Assembly: GCA_021904315.1 (NCBI GenBank)
Contig: CM038916.1
Span: 9,947,065 to 10,011,064 of the forward strand
Length of the DNA stretch: 64,000 nt
From: Sphagnum magellanicum
Lineage: Eukaryota; Streptophyta; Sphagnopsida; Sphagnales; Sphagnaceae
Reading direction: 5' to 3'
Part shown: positions 25,261 to 36,267 of the stretch, one piece after another
Layout of the letters: every line of letters begins with the position of its first letter
Position numbering within the stretch: position 1 is the stretch's first letter
Made by a program: the position numbers and the translations under genes
Notes under the pieces: generated by a model
Database searches by the model: none
What the model saw: the letters and a program-made list of their open reading frames with translations, nothing else
What the model was told of the DNA's origin: nothing

Positions 25261-28200
25261 CAATGTGGGGCTTAAATTGGAGCTCGAACCCCTTTTTATT
25301 ATGTTTTAAAGGTTTTTTTTAGGTTTAGATCAATGGGGGTGACATTCATTTTATTTTTCTTTCTTTAAACGTCCTACAAGCCTATCTACACCCTAAACCT
25401 AAACCCCCAATGTTCATACCCATATCCAGGCAAGGATCTAATATCCTACCTAGATTTCAATTTTTCAATTTGTTTTACTTCTTTCAAGTATTATATGATT
25501 AGATCTCATAATTTGAGATTTGGGGATCATGATATCATTTTAGATATCACATTTTTTTATATAAATTTTTTTTACAAGTGATATTCAAGGCGATATCCAA
25601 TTAGGATATCCGATTTTTTTGAATATTTGTACAACACTAGTTGTTTCCATATGCTAAAAACATTTTTCCTTTTTCATCTTTTGCATTGACATATGCTCTT
25701 TTAGTAATAATGTCTTGCACAATGTTAGTATATTCACATGAAGCTTAATTAGACAACACATTATTCATATATTAATGACATAACATGTCATAATATAAAT
25801 AAATTCTTGTTGAAAAATAATAATGATATGATGTCATGTGTAATATGCAATAAATCTTCCTAATTTGCACCAAGACTAAAAGCATAAAAAGAAACAAAGA
25901 AAAGATCAATATCCTTATGGAGAAAAACAAAAAAAAACATTTCAAAATGTTTTGGAAGTGAAGACACTAATTACCTTGAAATGAATAGAACAACTAGGTA
26001 TGATCAATACACGGTAGAACAACAAAGAATGGTCGATAGGAATCCCTTCATGAATCCTTGTCCCTAGAATTCACATGAGGGTTTTACAAGTTTGGTAGGT
26101 AGGAAAACCAATATGAACAAAAACAAGGTTGATGATTATGCTCTCTCAACAATGTGTGGAGGATCAATCAATCACATTGAGCCACATTGTTGAGAACCTT
26201 TGAAGGGCATATTTGCTCTTTTTCACTATGATGGTGTCTTGTTCTGAGTCAACCTGTGTTATTGGAGCATTTCGTGGGTCAGGGAATGATCCGGGATTCC
26301 TCCTCATTGGGCATGTTTTCTTCATCCCCTCCTAGTCTCTCTTATTGGCGAGTCAAGTCTGCCTTTGGCTGTGTCAGCCTGGGTTTGGATTGGGCTTGTG
26401 CAGGGTTGAGGTTTAGAGCGTTGGAAAAAGGTTTTTTTTTGAAAAAAACATCATTTAAAGGACCTTTCTGTGTAGGGTAAGGACTAAGGACCAAGAATGG
26501 GGCTCAGTTTAGGGTTCCAGTTGGGTTTTTAGGCCAATCATTGGTTCAGTTCTAAATTTTGAAAAATAAAAATCCAACTATTTTTTACTAGTTTCAATAC
26601 AACTGTAATGGGCAGCCCCTAAACCCAGGTCTGGGGTGACAGATTATATCATTTCCTTGACCACATAATAGAGTTATCCGTAAAGTAAGAAAAACACAGC
26701 ACCAGAACCCTGAGTTTGGTCATACACAGTATGAGATTTTAAAAAAACCTGCAAAAAAAGTACATTAGCATTCAACTGGGGGTGAAACTGAGAAAACCAT
26801 AAATTTTGGTGGTATACTGATGAGTTTCATCCTGTTTGCTCCTCCTAACTATACAACTACTATAATTAGTCTCAAACCTTGTGCATTAAATGCTGAGCAT
26901 CATCATTTCATGCTGAGTTGTAACATTTCATACTGAGATTTATTAAAATGTCTTTACTTTGAGGATACCACTGAAAGAGGGGATAGGGGGTGAAAGGAGG
27001 CCCAAAGACAGGGTGAAGACATGGTTACTTTATGGATAACTCTAGTATATGGCATAATCTTTGATGATAATCGTATACCCATAGTAGTCACCAAAAATGT
27101 ATAGCTTTTAACATGATTTTTTCAAATTAAAAAAATCGTTAAATCTACCACCCCAGACCTTAATGTCATGGAATGGCCTCAGACTTGCACATTCCGTTGG
27201 GTGTGTTGTTGCCTAGCTCACCGTAATAGGCGTGCATGCTGTTGCTTCACCCAACATAACATAACATAAGGGGCTGAGGGCTCTACCAATCCATAGTAAA
27301 AAAATTAGTGTCATCTGACCATTTTATCATGTCACAAGATATTGGCATATGTGGTCATGGCTTTTTCTAATGCTTACTGGTCAAGGGGGGTGACACTAGG
27401 ACCCCCAACGAAGCAGGGGAGTGGATAGGAAGAGATCAGTTGAAGAGTTCCCAGTGGAGGAAAACTAAAGTGGAACTCCAAAAAGGTAAGCTTAAACTGG
27501 GCACCTTCACAGCCGAACTCCTTCGAACAGTATGACCTAATTTGGGTACAAGTGAGGCCTAAGAATCAACTTCAAAATCTCTCATGTTTTGAAAACTCAT
27601 TCTTTGGCTGAATATGGACAACCTTTTTGCCTCGTAGGATGTGGAATCTGAATCCAAATTTAAAGAAGTCAGTTCTTATTATTATTATTTGGTACATGGG
27701 GGAAGTCCTCTTCTCATCCAAAGGACTTCCACTGGCATAATTATTACCTTTTAAAATTTAAATAAATAAAGGAAAAACACCTGGCGAGAGAGAACAAGAG
27801 AAGAAAGAAGAAAGGACCCAAGTCCAAACTTTACCCACAATGGGGGAGCCCTTATTATTATTATCTTAGTACCATGGCAAGCTCAACATTTCAATGTCCA
27901 ATAAGTTGAAAATTCCATGTTGAAATATTTAATAAACATTTAAGAATATTCTAAAAGATTCTTTATTTTTTTCTTCAATTTTTTTTTCTATTTGAAATTA
28001 ATATTTTGCCAAAATTTTAAACATTCCTGAAAATGTAATTAGTGTGGAAGCAACAAAAGGTACTGCAATATGTAGCTTTCTCCCTTTTGGTCTAGCTACA
28101 AGGGCAAAATTTTGGGCAAAGGATATGAGAAAAAGTGTGGTGTTATTAGGAACAACTTGAGGAACCATAGGGGAGCTTGAGGAGCACATTAGGAACATGG

Positions 28201-28800
28201 TGAGAACAGAAAAATCCAAAATATATGTCAAAACCCCTCAACAAAACAAGGGCCGGCTACTTGTACAAAAGATTTTCTTTTGAAAAAAAAGACCCAAAGT
28301 TGCCATATTTGTATGAAAAATAAAGTTGAAATTGCCATATTTAGACCATAGGTTCTTGCATATTGTGAGGATATAGCCTAGTGGGGTTCAAAAGAATTTG
28401 GGAAGAAAAAAATTTAAAAAAAAAAAAGAAAAACAACATTCGGGTCTGGATGGGTGAAGATGTATTTATTTAATTGGAACTCACTTGGGTGCAACTTAGA
28501 AGGCCTAATGCCCACTTCTTATTGGTCCATACAAAAATGTAAGATTTTAAAAAAAAGCTACGAGACTTGGTTTCTCACATGTCATGTAGACACCTAAGGC
28601 CAAGCAAGATATTCTTAAACTTTGCCCCCAAAAAAAAAAAAAATCATAAAAAATCTCCCGTTTTACTTTACTATATTTATCTATCAAGAATCAAGTAGCC
28701 TTTTTAAATTGATTATTTTCCCCCCTAACTTGTGTAAATATTCATAACTTTTCATTGGCTGTTCAAACATTTTGGGCTACAAACACGAAGCTTTTCTTTT
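25261..28800. other. Intergenic, no gene recognised; telomere-like words and small hairpin
   Basis: Near 25388 there is a short CCTAAACCTAAACCCCC telomere-like word. At 27703-27732 GGAAGTCC and GGACTTCC form an 8-bp stem. The words CTTATTATTATTAT and GTACCATGG/GTACATGG recur about 176 bp apart (27.67 and 27.85 kb), suggesting a small duplicated or foldback unit. The frame at 26256-26480 (+) has no recognisable motif. I cannot support a gene here. Confidence 0.45.
27703..27732. repeat. 8-bp stem hairpin GGAAGTCC/GGACTTCC
   Basis: A perfect inverted repeat with a 14-base loop. It is flanked by similar TTATTATTATT-containing segments on both sides, consistent with the core of a small foldback element. 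It could be chance. Confidence 0.55.
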
Positions 28801-28958
28801 TATATAATGTACCGGGTGTGCGACGTGCGTTTGTAGTTTTGGGATCTCGATTTCGAGGTGTCAGAAAATTAGTTAATTAATTAAAAAAAGCGCCGCTCTT
28901 TCATGTTCTCGTTCCGACACCTCGATCCAAGCACAAAAGCGCAGCCATCCCATTTGTC

Positions 28959-28964
28959 CACGTG
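28959..28964. promoter_or_regulatory. G-box CACGTG upstream of ELF3
   Basis: A perfect CACGTG core in the context TCCACGTGTAC lies about 1 kb before the ELF3 start codon, at the point where the sequence changes from AT-rich desert to GC-richer DNA. G-boxes bind bHLH and bZIP factors, including light-signalling PIF and HY5 types, which makes the site plausible for a clock/light gene. Binding is not shown by the sequence. Confidence 0.5.
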
Positions 28965-29232
28965 TACTGTACCCCTATAGCCGTGCAGCGTGCATGCAGT
29001 GTGCTCTTTTCGCATTTTTTCAGTCCTTTTTTTCGCTTTTCCGCTTGTGCGCTCACTGGCGTTTTCCGCCGGGGAAGTCGCGTGTGCGTTGCGAGACAAA
29101 TGACGGATTGCGAGAGCCTTGAAAAGTTGTGAGAAATTAGAGCTTCCTTTTCTTCTTCTTGTTGTCGTCGTTTTGTGAATCATCTCCTTAAGAAAGCTTT
29201 AAGATCCAGTTCAAACAGAGAGAGGAAAGACG

Positions 29233-29306
29233 ATGATGAAGATGCTGCAGCTGTGACGATGCTTTGTGGAGGATGGGGGGGGGGGGAAGGGGAAGAAGAA
29301 GAATAG
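29233..29306 (+). promoter_or_regulatory. Two consecutive short upstream ORFs in the possible ELF3 leader
   Basis: A 7-codon frame starts at 29233 (three in-frame ATGs, stop TGA at 29254-29256). Almost at once, a 15-codon frame runs from ATG 29259 to TAG 29304-29306 and crosses a run of twelve G. If transcription starts upstream of here, these could damp ELF3 translation. The transcription start is unknown, so this is conditional. Confidence 0.3.
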
Positions 29307-29740
29307 TAAGAAGGACCCACCCATCATGTTGTATCCCGCCTCCTCCTCCTCCTTCTCCTCCTTCTGCTGGCGTTTTTCTTTGGGCGCTTGTTTCATTTGG
29401 TTTTTTTTGTGTTTTTTTCATGAAATTCATTGTCGAAAATCCAATAGAATAGGAACGGTGGTTCTCTGGTTTTGAGAAGAAGAAGGAGAAGTGACAAAAG
29501 CTTCTTCATGTAAGGCTTTGGTTTGGTTGGGTTTGTCTTGCCCGTATTAGGTCTGTAACAACCCCTTTCCAGGAATTCTTTTCAGTCAGGTGAGGGTGGT
29601 GTGCATGAGTTTGCGGGTTTTCTTTTATGAAAACCATTGATTCGAGGAAGAGGATAGAAGTGTTTTGCAGTGCAGCAGAAGAAGAAGGGTTGCAGTAGAT
29701 GATGCAGTGGTCCATTCTTTTGTATGTCATGATTTGGGCC

Positions 29741-29779
29741 GGGGGGGGAGGAGGGAGGGAGGGTGGGTCGGGGGTGGGG
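29741..29779 (+). promoter_or_regulatory. Strong G-quadruplex motif in the ELF3 5' region
   Basis: Thirty-nine plus-strand bases contain seven separate runs of at least three G (one eight long, one five), separated by loops of one to several bases. This far exceeds the G3N1-7 x4 rule for quadruplexes. It lies 207 bp upstream of the ELF3 ATG on the coding strand. If it is in the transcript, it could form an RNA quadruplex in the 5' leader. A second poly-G run (12 G) is at 29275-29286. Confidence 0.7.
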
Positions 29780-29985
29780 TTCTTAGCGAGTGATGCAGCT
29801 TAAGCAGTTGTGGGCGTGTACTTTGTGAATCTGAAGAAATTTTGCGAAGATTGGAGGGGAATGATAGTAGAGTATGTCTGCCGGAATTTGTGGAAGTGGG
29901 TTGTGGTGTTTCAGTGGTTTGGAGTTTAGAAGGGAATGATTGAGGCTTTGAAGCTTTTGGGGGCTAGGCTGAAAAGGGGAGCAAA

Positions 29986-32900
29986 ATGAAAGGAGCAAAG
30001 GATGGGAAAGGAGAGGGGAACAAGCAGCAGCAAGCAGGGCCAGCCTTGTTTCCAAGGCTTCATGTAGCAGAGACCAAGCGGATAGGCCCAAGAGCGCCAC
30101 CGCGGAATAAAATGGCTTTATATGAGCAGTTCACTATCCCCTTTCACAGATTCAGATCTTCTCCCATTCCTCTCCCTTCCTCTACACAGAACTCTGTCAA
30201 CCCTTCAATGAGCCCTGCACTCATGCCAGTCTTCCCACCCCAGGTACATTTCTTTTCTCTGCACCATCATCCCTCACACATATTTGAAGTTTTGCATTTT
30301 CCCTACTCTTTTTTTCAGGACTGAGATGTGAGCAGGTGCTTACTGGCATGATGGAATCCTCAGATATGTATCTGGCAGACATTGCAGGTTGTGAGTACTT
30401 GCGTTCTCTGCACACATAATTTGCATTTACTTTGTCAGATGCATCTTGTTGCAGTTTCTGGATGTCAATAGTGTCTCCTTTTGGTGGAATGTGAGATGAT
30501 GGACTTCCATGACAAAGCTTGTGGTGTTCAATCAGAAGTGGCTTGTTTTGCTACCTGTATACCCTTGTCCATGTTCAGAGCTGGAACTTTTCTTTCCTCT
30601 CAGATGCCTGTTTTCTGTTTGCTCTTCAAAAAGAATCAAAATGTGAAGATTCTGAAGAAGCCTTCTGAGATTTTCTCTGGTTTTTCAAGCTTGCAAAGTA
30701 GTGGTATTTCAGCAGACCTGAACTTTACAATCGTATGGCTGTAGTGTGTCCACACTCACCAATGTCTGACAATGATCAGTCCTATTGTGAATCCTTCTTC
30801 TGATCCTCAGATGTGCATAGGTCTCATGGTCCTCTGTGGCATCCCAACAGCAAGTTGTAACCATGAATTCTCTAACACTGGACGGTGGGGTGGAGATGGA
30901 GATGCAGGCTGGATCCTATGATGGCAGATATTCGTATGTCCCTTGCTACATGAACCCTATGAGCCCAGCACTTGCATATGTTCCATCCACAAATGCAGGG
31001 CCTCATGGAGTAGCTGGTCAGGTTTCAATGAATGGGACAAGTAGCAGCACAGTAGTGGATGGGGATACTGAAATGCAGCTTGCACCCTTTGTTGCTGAAA
31101 GTTCAGTACCAACATCTGCACCAACACCCAGCAAGAATGGAAAGGTTGACTGTACAGTGCCAACATGTTCTGTAGGGACACAAGCCAGCAGTCAGAGAAG
31201 GTCTTCTTTAAGTGCCTCCCAATCGCAGGAGACAGCATCAAGGGGGCACCACCCTCCCTCAAAGAAAACCAGGGATTCTGGAAAGGAAAAGAGGTTCAAT
31301 ATAGAGATGCCAGGAGGCTCAGATCAGCTCCGACTGCACCAGATGGATGGTATGTCATCTGAGCAAGCTGGAGTCTTGAGTGAGCAAAATGGAGGCTTGA
31401 GTGAGCAAAATGGAGGCTTGAGTGAGCACAATGGAGGCTTGAGTGAGCTGAATGGTGGCCTAAGTGAGCTGAATGGTGGCTTGAGCTGGCGCATAGGCAG
31501 TGTAACTACATCAGTGGATGATTGCAATGTGAGAGAACTTGACATTGAGCAGAGAGATGCAGACATTGACAATCATTTGCAAGAAAGTGATTTGCAATAT
31601 AGAGATAGGGATGCAGCACAGCAACCGCAGCTTAGTCTAGCAACTTCTCCCAACAGAGTGCAGGAAGCTGAGAGACAGAGAGGGCAATCAGAGCAGAATC
31701 ATTATGGCAGTGAAACCTCTGAAAATGTAAGTGAAGTGTTAGAGCAAAGAGGGCAGGGATTTAGTGGTGATGAGTCCGAATCCTCAATGCTCGATTATGT
31801 TCCTGTGGAGAATGTTACTCCTCGTGATGTAATGAGTGCTATTGGACAGCAACAGTTCTGGCAAGCTCGCAAGACTGTTCTCAGGTGAGGTTTCCCATCT
31901 TGTTCTTGCCCATGTGTAACATGTGGAATAGAGATCTTGGTTTTTCATCATTTTCTGAGTATGCCTTTCAAGAATAGAAAAATCTATTGTGATCTTGAGT
32001 TGGGTTGGGATGAGTCTATCCTGCTTTAAGGTTTGCCAAGCAAAGTAATTAGCCTTTCAAGCCATTAAAGGATGACAGGTATATTGCAGGTCAGTGTCAC
32101 AGGTATATTGCAGGTCAGTGTCCCATGCATGGGTCTTTTGACTCCTATTGATACTCCATGTACAATTTGAGATGCGTGAGGTGCCTGGAGTGGAAGGTGG
32201 TCATTGAGTCATTGTTCTGCCTAAAGTACAGATAGGTCCATCAACAGAAGCTAAATTTTCTGCAACTATTGATATTTTGTTGATGGCCTTCAATGTTCTG
32301 TTTCAGGGGAGCCATTTGTCAAATCATACATGTTTCTCTTGCAGCTGTGGAAGTGTTGAATTATGGTTTCTGATGTGCAGGCAACAGAAGATGTTTTCGG
32401 TGCAAGTATTTGAGCTTCATCGACTGATGGAAGTTCAGCAGCAGATGGCAAAGGATCCCGGTTTAATACAAGAAGCTGACGAGGAAGAGGTGGAGGAACA
32501 GGAACAGAAACAGGAGGACCAGCAGCAGGTGTCTGCACCTGCACCTGTTACTCCAGTGCCACCACATGTGCCAAAGGTACCTGCCAAATTTGTTGAAGGG
32601 AATGGCATCAAGCAGTGCAACACTAATCGACTGTTGATGACTGAGGCACCTAAACTCATGTATCCAGTTCCTTTCCCCCACCAGCAGGGTTTTCTTCCAG
32701 GACAGCCATGGCAAGCAGCACCCCATGTAGCCAATGAACAGGGTGCACAAATGGCACCCCAGTACGTGTACTATCCACCACCATATCCCCCTGCATATGG
32801 GTACCATCCTCTCATGCACCCAAACATGATGATGTACCAGCAAAATGGAGTGCAGCATGCTCAAATGCCTTCATGGCAACAGCAAGGATGCTCATATGGT

Positions 32901-33446
32901 CCTGGTGCTCTGGGACCTGGATCAGCAAGGTATAGTGCACTCCCACATGTTCCAGTTATGGTGTCGACACAGCAAGGAGTCAGTGTTGGTCCCTCAAATT
33001 ATTTTCATCCCCTTGACCAGCTGGGATCCTTAGGTGCATCCTCTCAGATGCATGTGAACAATCCTACAGGTAAACAAGGTGAAGGTCAGTCTCAAAAGGC
33101 TGCTCAAGCCCAAGATGATGGGTGGGCCAAAGGTTGGGGAACATACCAAATCCGTGTGAAGCACAAGGAGGAGGCTAAACAAGGTGGGGACTCTGAAGGT
33201 GCACAACTTCAAGGGCAACAACATTCTGAGAAAGTAGCAGTGACAGGAGGAATGAGGGACATGGAGACAAAGCAGGCTGATGACAGCCCTGTGTCTGACC
33301 CTTTGCCACTATTTCCACTATCACCTGCGCCCATCAGAAGTATGCCACAAACGGGTGTGATAAAAGTGGTTCCTCGTGCTGTTTTGGCAACACCAGAGTC
33401 TACAGCTGGCATTCTCTTGTCTATCCAGCAAGAAAGGCAGCAGTAG
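29986..33446 (+). CDS. ELF3: ELF3 (EARLY FLOWERING 3), scaffold of the evening complex of the circadian clock
   Basis: Exons 29986-30243, 30821-31884 and 32381-33446 join in phase to 795 residues (Arabidopsis about 695). Exon 1 carries the conserved N-terminal block: FPRLHV at 22-27 and [16 protein letters not shown] at 34-49, then IP..RF. The second block is split by intron 2: [18 protein letters not shown], then [19 protein letters not shown] (about 420-460). This is the hallmark ELF3 region. Residues about 534-650 are rich in Pro, Tyr, Gln and Met, like the prion-like domain that drives temperature-dependent condensation in Arabidopsis ELF3. The C-terminus [15 protein letters not shown]...SIQQERQQ matches the family end. 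ELF3 is a nuclear protein that bridges ELF4 and LUX and represses evening targets. A heptapeptide array lies in exon 2. A further small exon in intron 1 cannot be excluded. Confidence 0.95.
31376..31480 (+). repeat. In-frame 21-bp x5 array encoding LSE(Q/H/L)NGG inside ELF3
   Basis: Five tandem 21-bp units encode [28 protein letters not shown] and LSELNGG. They are preceded by a diverged unit (SSEQAGV) and followed by a truncated one (LSW). Units differ mainly at one codon (CAA, CAC, CTG) and at GGA/GGT. The unit length is a multiple of three, so copy-number changes would keep the frame. This segment sits in the disordered linker between the conserved blocks and is not a known ELF3 domain. 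Confidence 0.95.
32075..32122. repeat. Perfect 24-bp tandem duplication in ELF3 intron 2
   Basis: ACAGGTATATTGCAGGTCAG plus GTGTC occurs twice head to tail with no difference (32075-32098 and 32099-32122). Each copy contains both a GCAG|G acceptor-like word and an AG|GTAT donor-like word. Perfect identity suggests a recent slippage event. Confidence 0.9.
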
Positions 33447-36267
33447 GCCTGGAGGGGTTAGTGCTTGTGTTGTGTAATGGTGACAAAATGCCCAGGTAGG
33501 TGTAGGGGTGTGCCATGAATAGGATTTCCTTCTCTACTATTCACATGTCTTGGAGTTCACTTGAATTCTCAATTCAGGTGTGGGAGCCTGTGAACATGCA
33601 GGTTATTTGAATAATGTTGGAAATGACATAATTTTAGCTGAGTCTGACCCCAGATACTCTCAGCAAAGCAGTCATTGAAGATGATGGGGTCTAAGGGTGT
33701 ACTGTGTCTTTTACAGAGTTTGCCATATTTGATGTAAAGTGCTGAAATGCCTTTGTACTCCTCTTTCAACAAAGTGCATGAAATAGGTGTTCAGTGGTCC
33801 ACCAAAGAGACATTTGAGCAATAAAGAGATTCTATCAAAATCAATATATCAAGTATGCAAGACTTTGGTTTTGTTTTTTTTTGGTTGTCATTTGATGGTG
33901 TAATGTAGTTCAATGTGCATAAAGTTATACTTTTTTTTGTGTTTTGGGGTTCATCCTCATTAAGTGGCTCTGGAATCTGACCTTTTTGAGTTTTGAAATT
34001 CCAAAGCACACGACAGGTGTGGTTTAACATCAAATTCTATTTTGAGATTCATTTGTGGGTTTTGAAGTTGAATTCTTGTAAATGTAGGTGGGTATGTTTG
34101 ATGGCTAAGTCCTAACAAGGCTACCATTAGTCAATTTAAAAAAGAAATTGACAACATTTTCTGAAAAAATAAGTGCAAAAAAAATTCCTTTAATCTTCTT
34201 TTTGCTTTTCACATTTTTGCAAAATTTCACCCCAAAAAAAAACTATTCTTCATACCATTACAAGAATTTCATTCCCTATTCAACTTGTTGCAACACACAT
34301 CATACATTGTGCATAAGGTTTAATTCTTGACCATTTCACATTTAACTTAACTAGTGTAACAAAACATGATTTGACATACATAACATTATCTCGAATTCGC
34401 TCCAAAGAATGCTTGTATTTATCTTTTGATTATCAAATAAAAACTTCCAAGTAGATCCCCTTGTTGAAGAAAACTATCTCATCTTAGAACAAATGCAGAA
34501 CAAGTTCACAATAACAAACTATCAATTGCCCCTTTCAAATCTTACAAAAAAAATTTGTAATCATAAAATCTTTCAACACTTCTTTAATTTTACATTTTCA
34601 AAACATTGTTGTAAATCCAAACTCGTTAGCATCCCATATTCTTTGTCCAAATGAAACAAGAATCCAAAACATTCTTGCAATTTTCTTAAAGAGCTATGTT
34701 ATATACAAAAAACTTAGTATTTTTTCATGTTACAATGAATAGGAACAATGATACTTCATGATCAAATAATGTCTTTATTACAAACAATTACAGTAACAAA
34801 TTCAAGTGTTGAATTTATCATTGGCTCTTTCAACAAAAATACACAACAATTTTTATATAGAATCACATTTTATAGATCATCTAAGATGCAAGCAACTTAT
34901 TTTGCACATTTTTAGAAACAATTCAAAAGACATGCCCACAAATTGCCCAACAATAATAATTGTTGTGTTGATGCATTAAATATGTTAACAAACACTCAAC
35001 TTTATGAATAAATACAACTTTTAACATTTTTTTTCAAAAGCACCACTTTCAATGATACATAAAAAGATTGTGCATGGACTAATGCATCAACACAACAATG
35101 CTATCTTATTAGACAAATCACAAGCTGATACATCTTGCATTCACATTACCAAATCATGTGCCTCAATTCATTTCACCACAGTCTGAAATTCAAAGTAAAG
35201 TGTAACCATATTTACAACTTTTTGCTGCTACCCTAAATTCTTTGGCAAGGTTCATGTATCGTGCCACCTTGTTTGTTTTGTTTGTCAAATTAAAATATCT
35301 CACACCACAGTGCCCCCCAACCGCACTCTTGGTGCCATTGAAAAGCCCTTGATGAGTAGGGATATACTGAGATGGTTTTGAAATGTCTAGACCTATGGTG
35401 CAAAAGATATTGAATATTGAATAATTTTGTCAAAGAAAATTCAACAAAATCAAAACTGAGTGCCTGAGTTAGATTTCTTGGAGGAATTTCATCAGTTTAT
35501 TTTTAGACCTATGGTGACACGGATATTGAGTCTCATAAATTTCAATTGCTAAGGATTTGCACACTAGGTTCAGCACTACTACAAAGAAAAACTAATTTCC
35601 CAAAATTCTGTACCTGCAACCTGGAGATTAAGACATTAACCATGCTAATAAAAGAAGCCATTGTTCTCCTAGATGGAGACACATCCCTGGCCAGAAAATA
35701 ATTATCATTTCCATATCTGCAACATACCATTGAAAGCATTAGGTCACTAGGAAGCATTGGTGCCTACATCAAACCAAGATCTTTCCTCACATCAATTGTT
35801 TACAAAGAAGGTGGGGATAGACAAATCTACAATACTGATGAAGATGATAACTCCTGAAGTTCCACAATCTATCATTAGATAGATGCAACAAGCATATGGG
35901 AATGGTTGTAGGGAACTTGGTTTTGATACTGAAGAAATTCAAGCCTTCAGATCTTCATTCGACTCAAGGAATTTCAACAACATGGAGTTGCAGGTTCCAC
36001 TACTTTCCAAGCAAGACCCTACTACATATTCACATAGTTCATGTTCTCACGTGCCTATTTTCAGTCAGTGCTTATTGTGTCTTCTAGCTCATTGCAAGGT
36101 ACCAAATAATACCAGTTTCATCATTCAATATCCCCTTTGAAGCTCATGGTTGATCATTTGACTCCATGTCTCAAAACATTAGGGTAGTGCTATAGTGTCC
36201 ACATACCTCAGCATGAATGAGTGGCTAAGTAAATTGAAAGTCATCCATGACTCAGTCATACTCCATC
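33447..36267. other. ELF3 3' flank and intergenic sequence
   Basis: An AATAAA poly(A)-signal word occurs at 33820-33825, 374 bp after the ELF3 stop, and is a plausible end of transcript. The rest, to the D2HGDH stop codon, is AT-rich with short meaningless frames. I see no gene, RNA or element. Confidence 0.5.

Noticed and set aside
24735-25263. Long minus-strand frames rich in Phe, Leu and Cys that look like membrane proteins
   Set aside because: They are the complement of a purine-rich low-complexity array. Several frames are open at once and show the same composition.
30481-30744. 87-codon plus-strand frame between ELF3 exons 1 and 2
   Set aside because: Exon 1 and exon 2 already join in phase 0, and the frame shows no ELF3-like block. 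Treated as intron, though a small alternative exon is possible.
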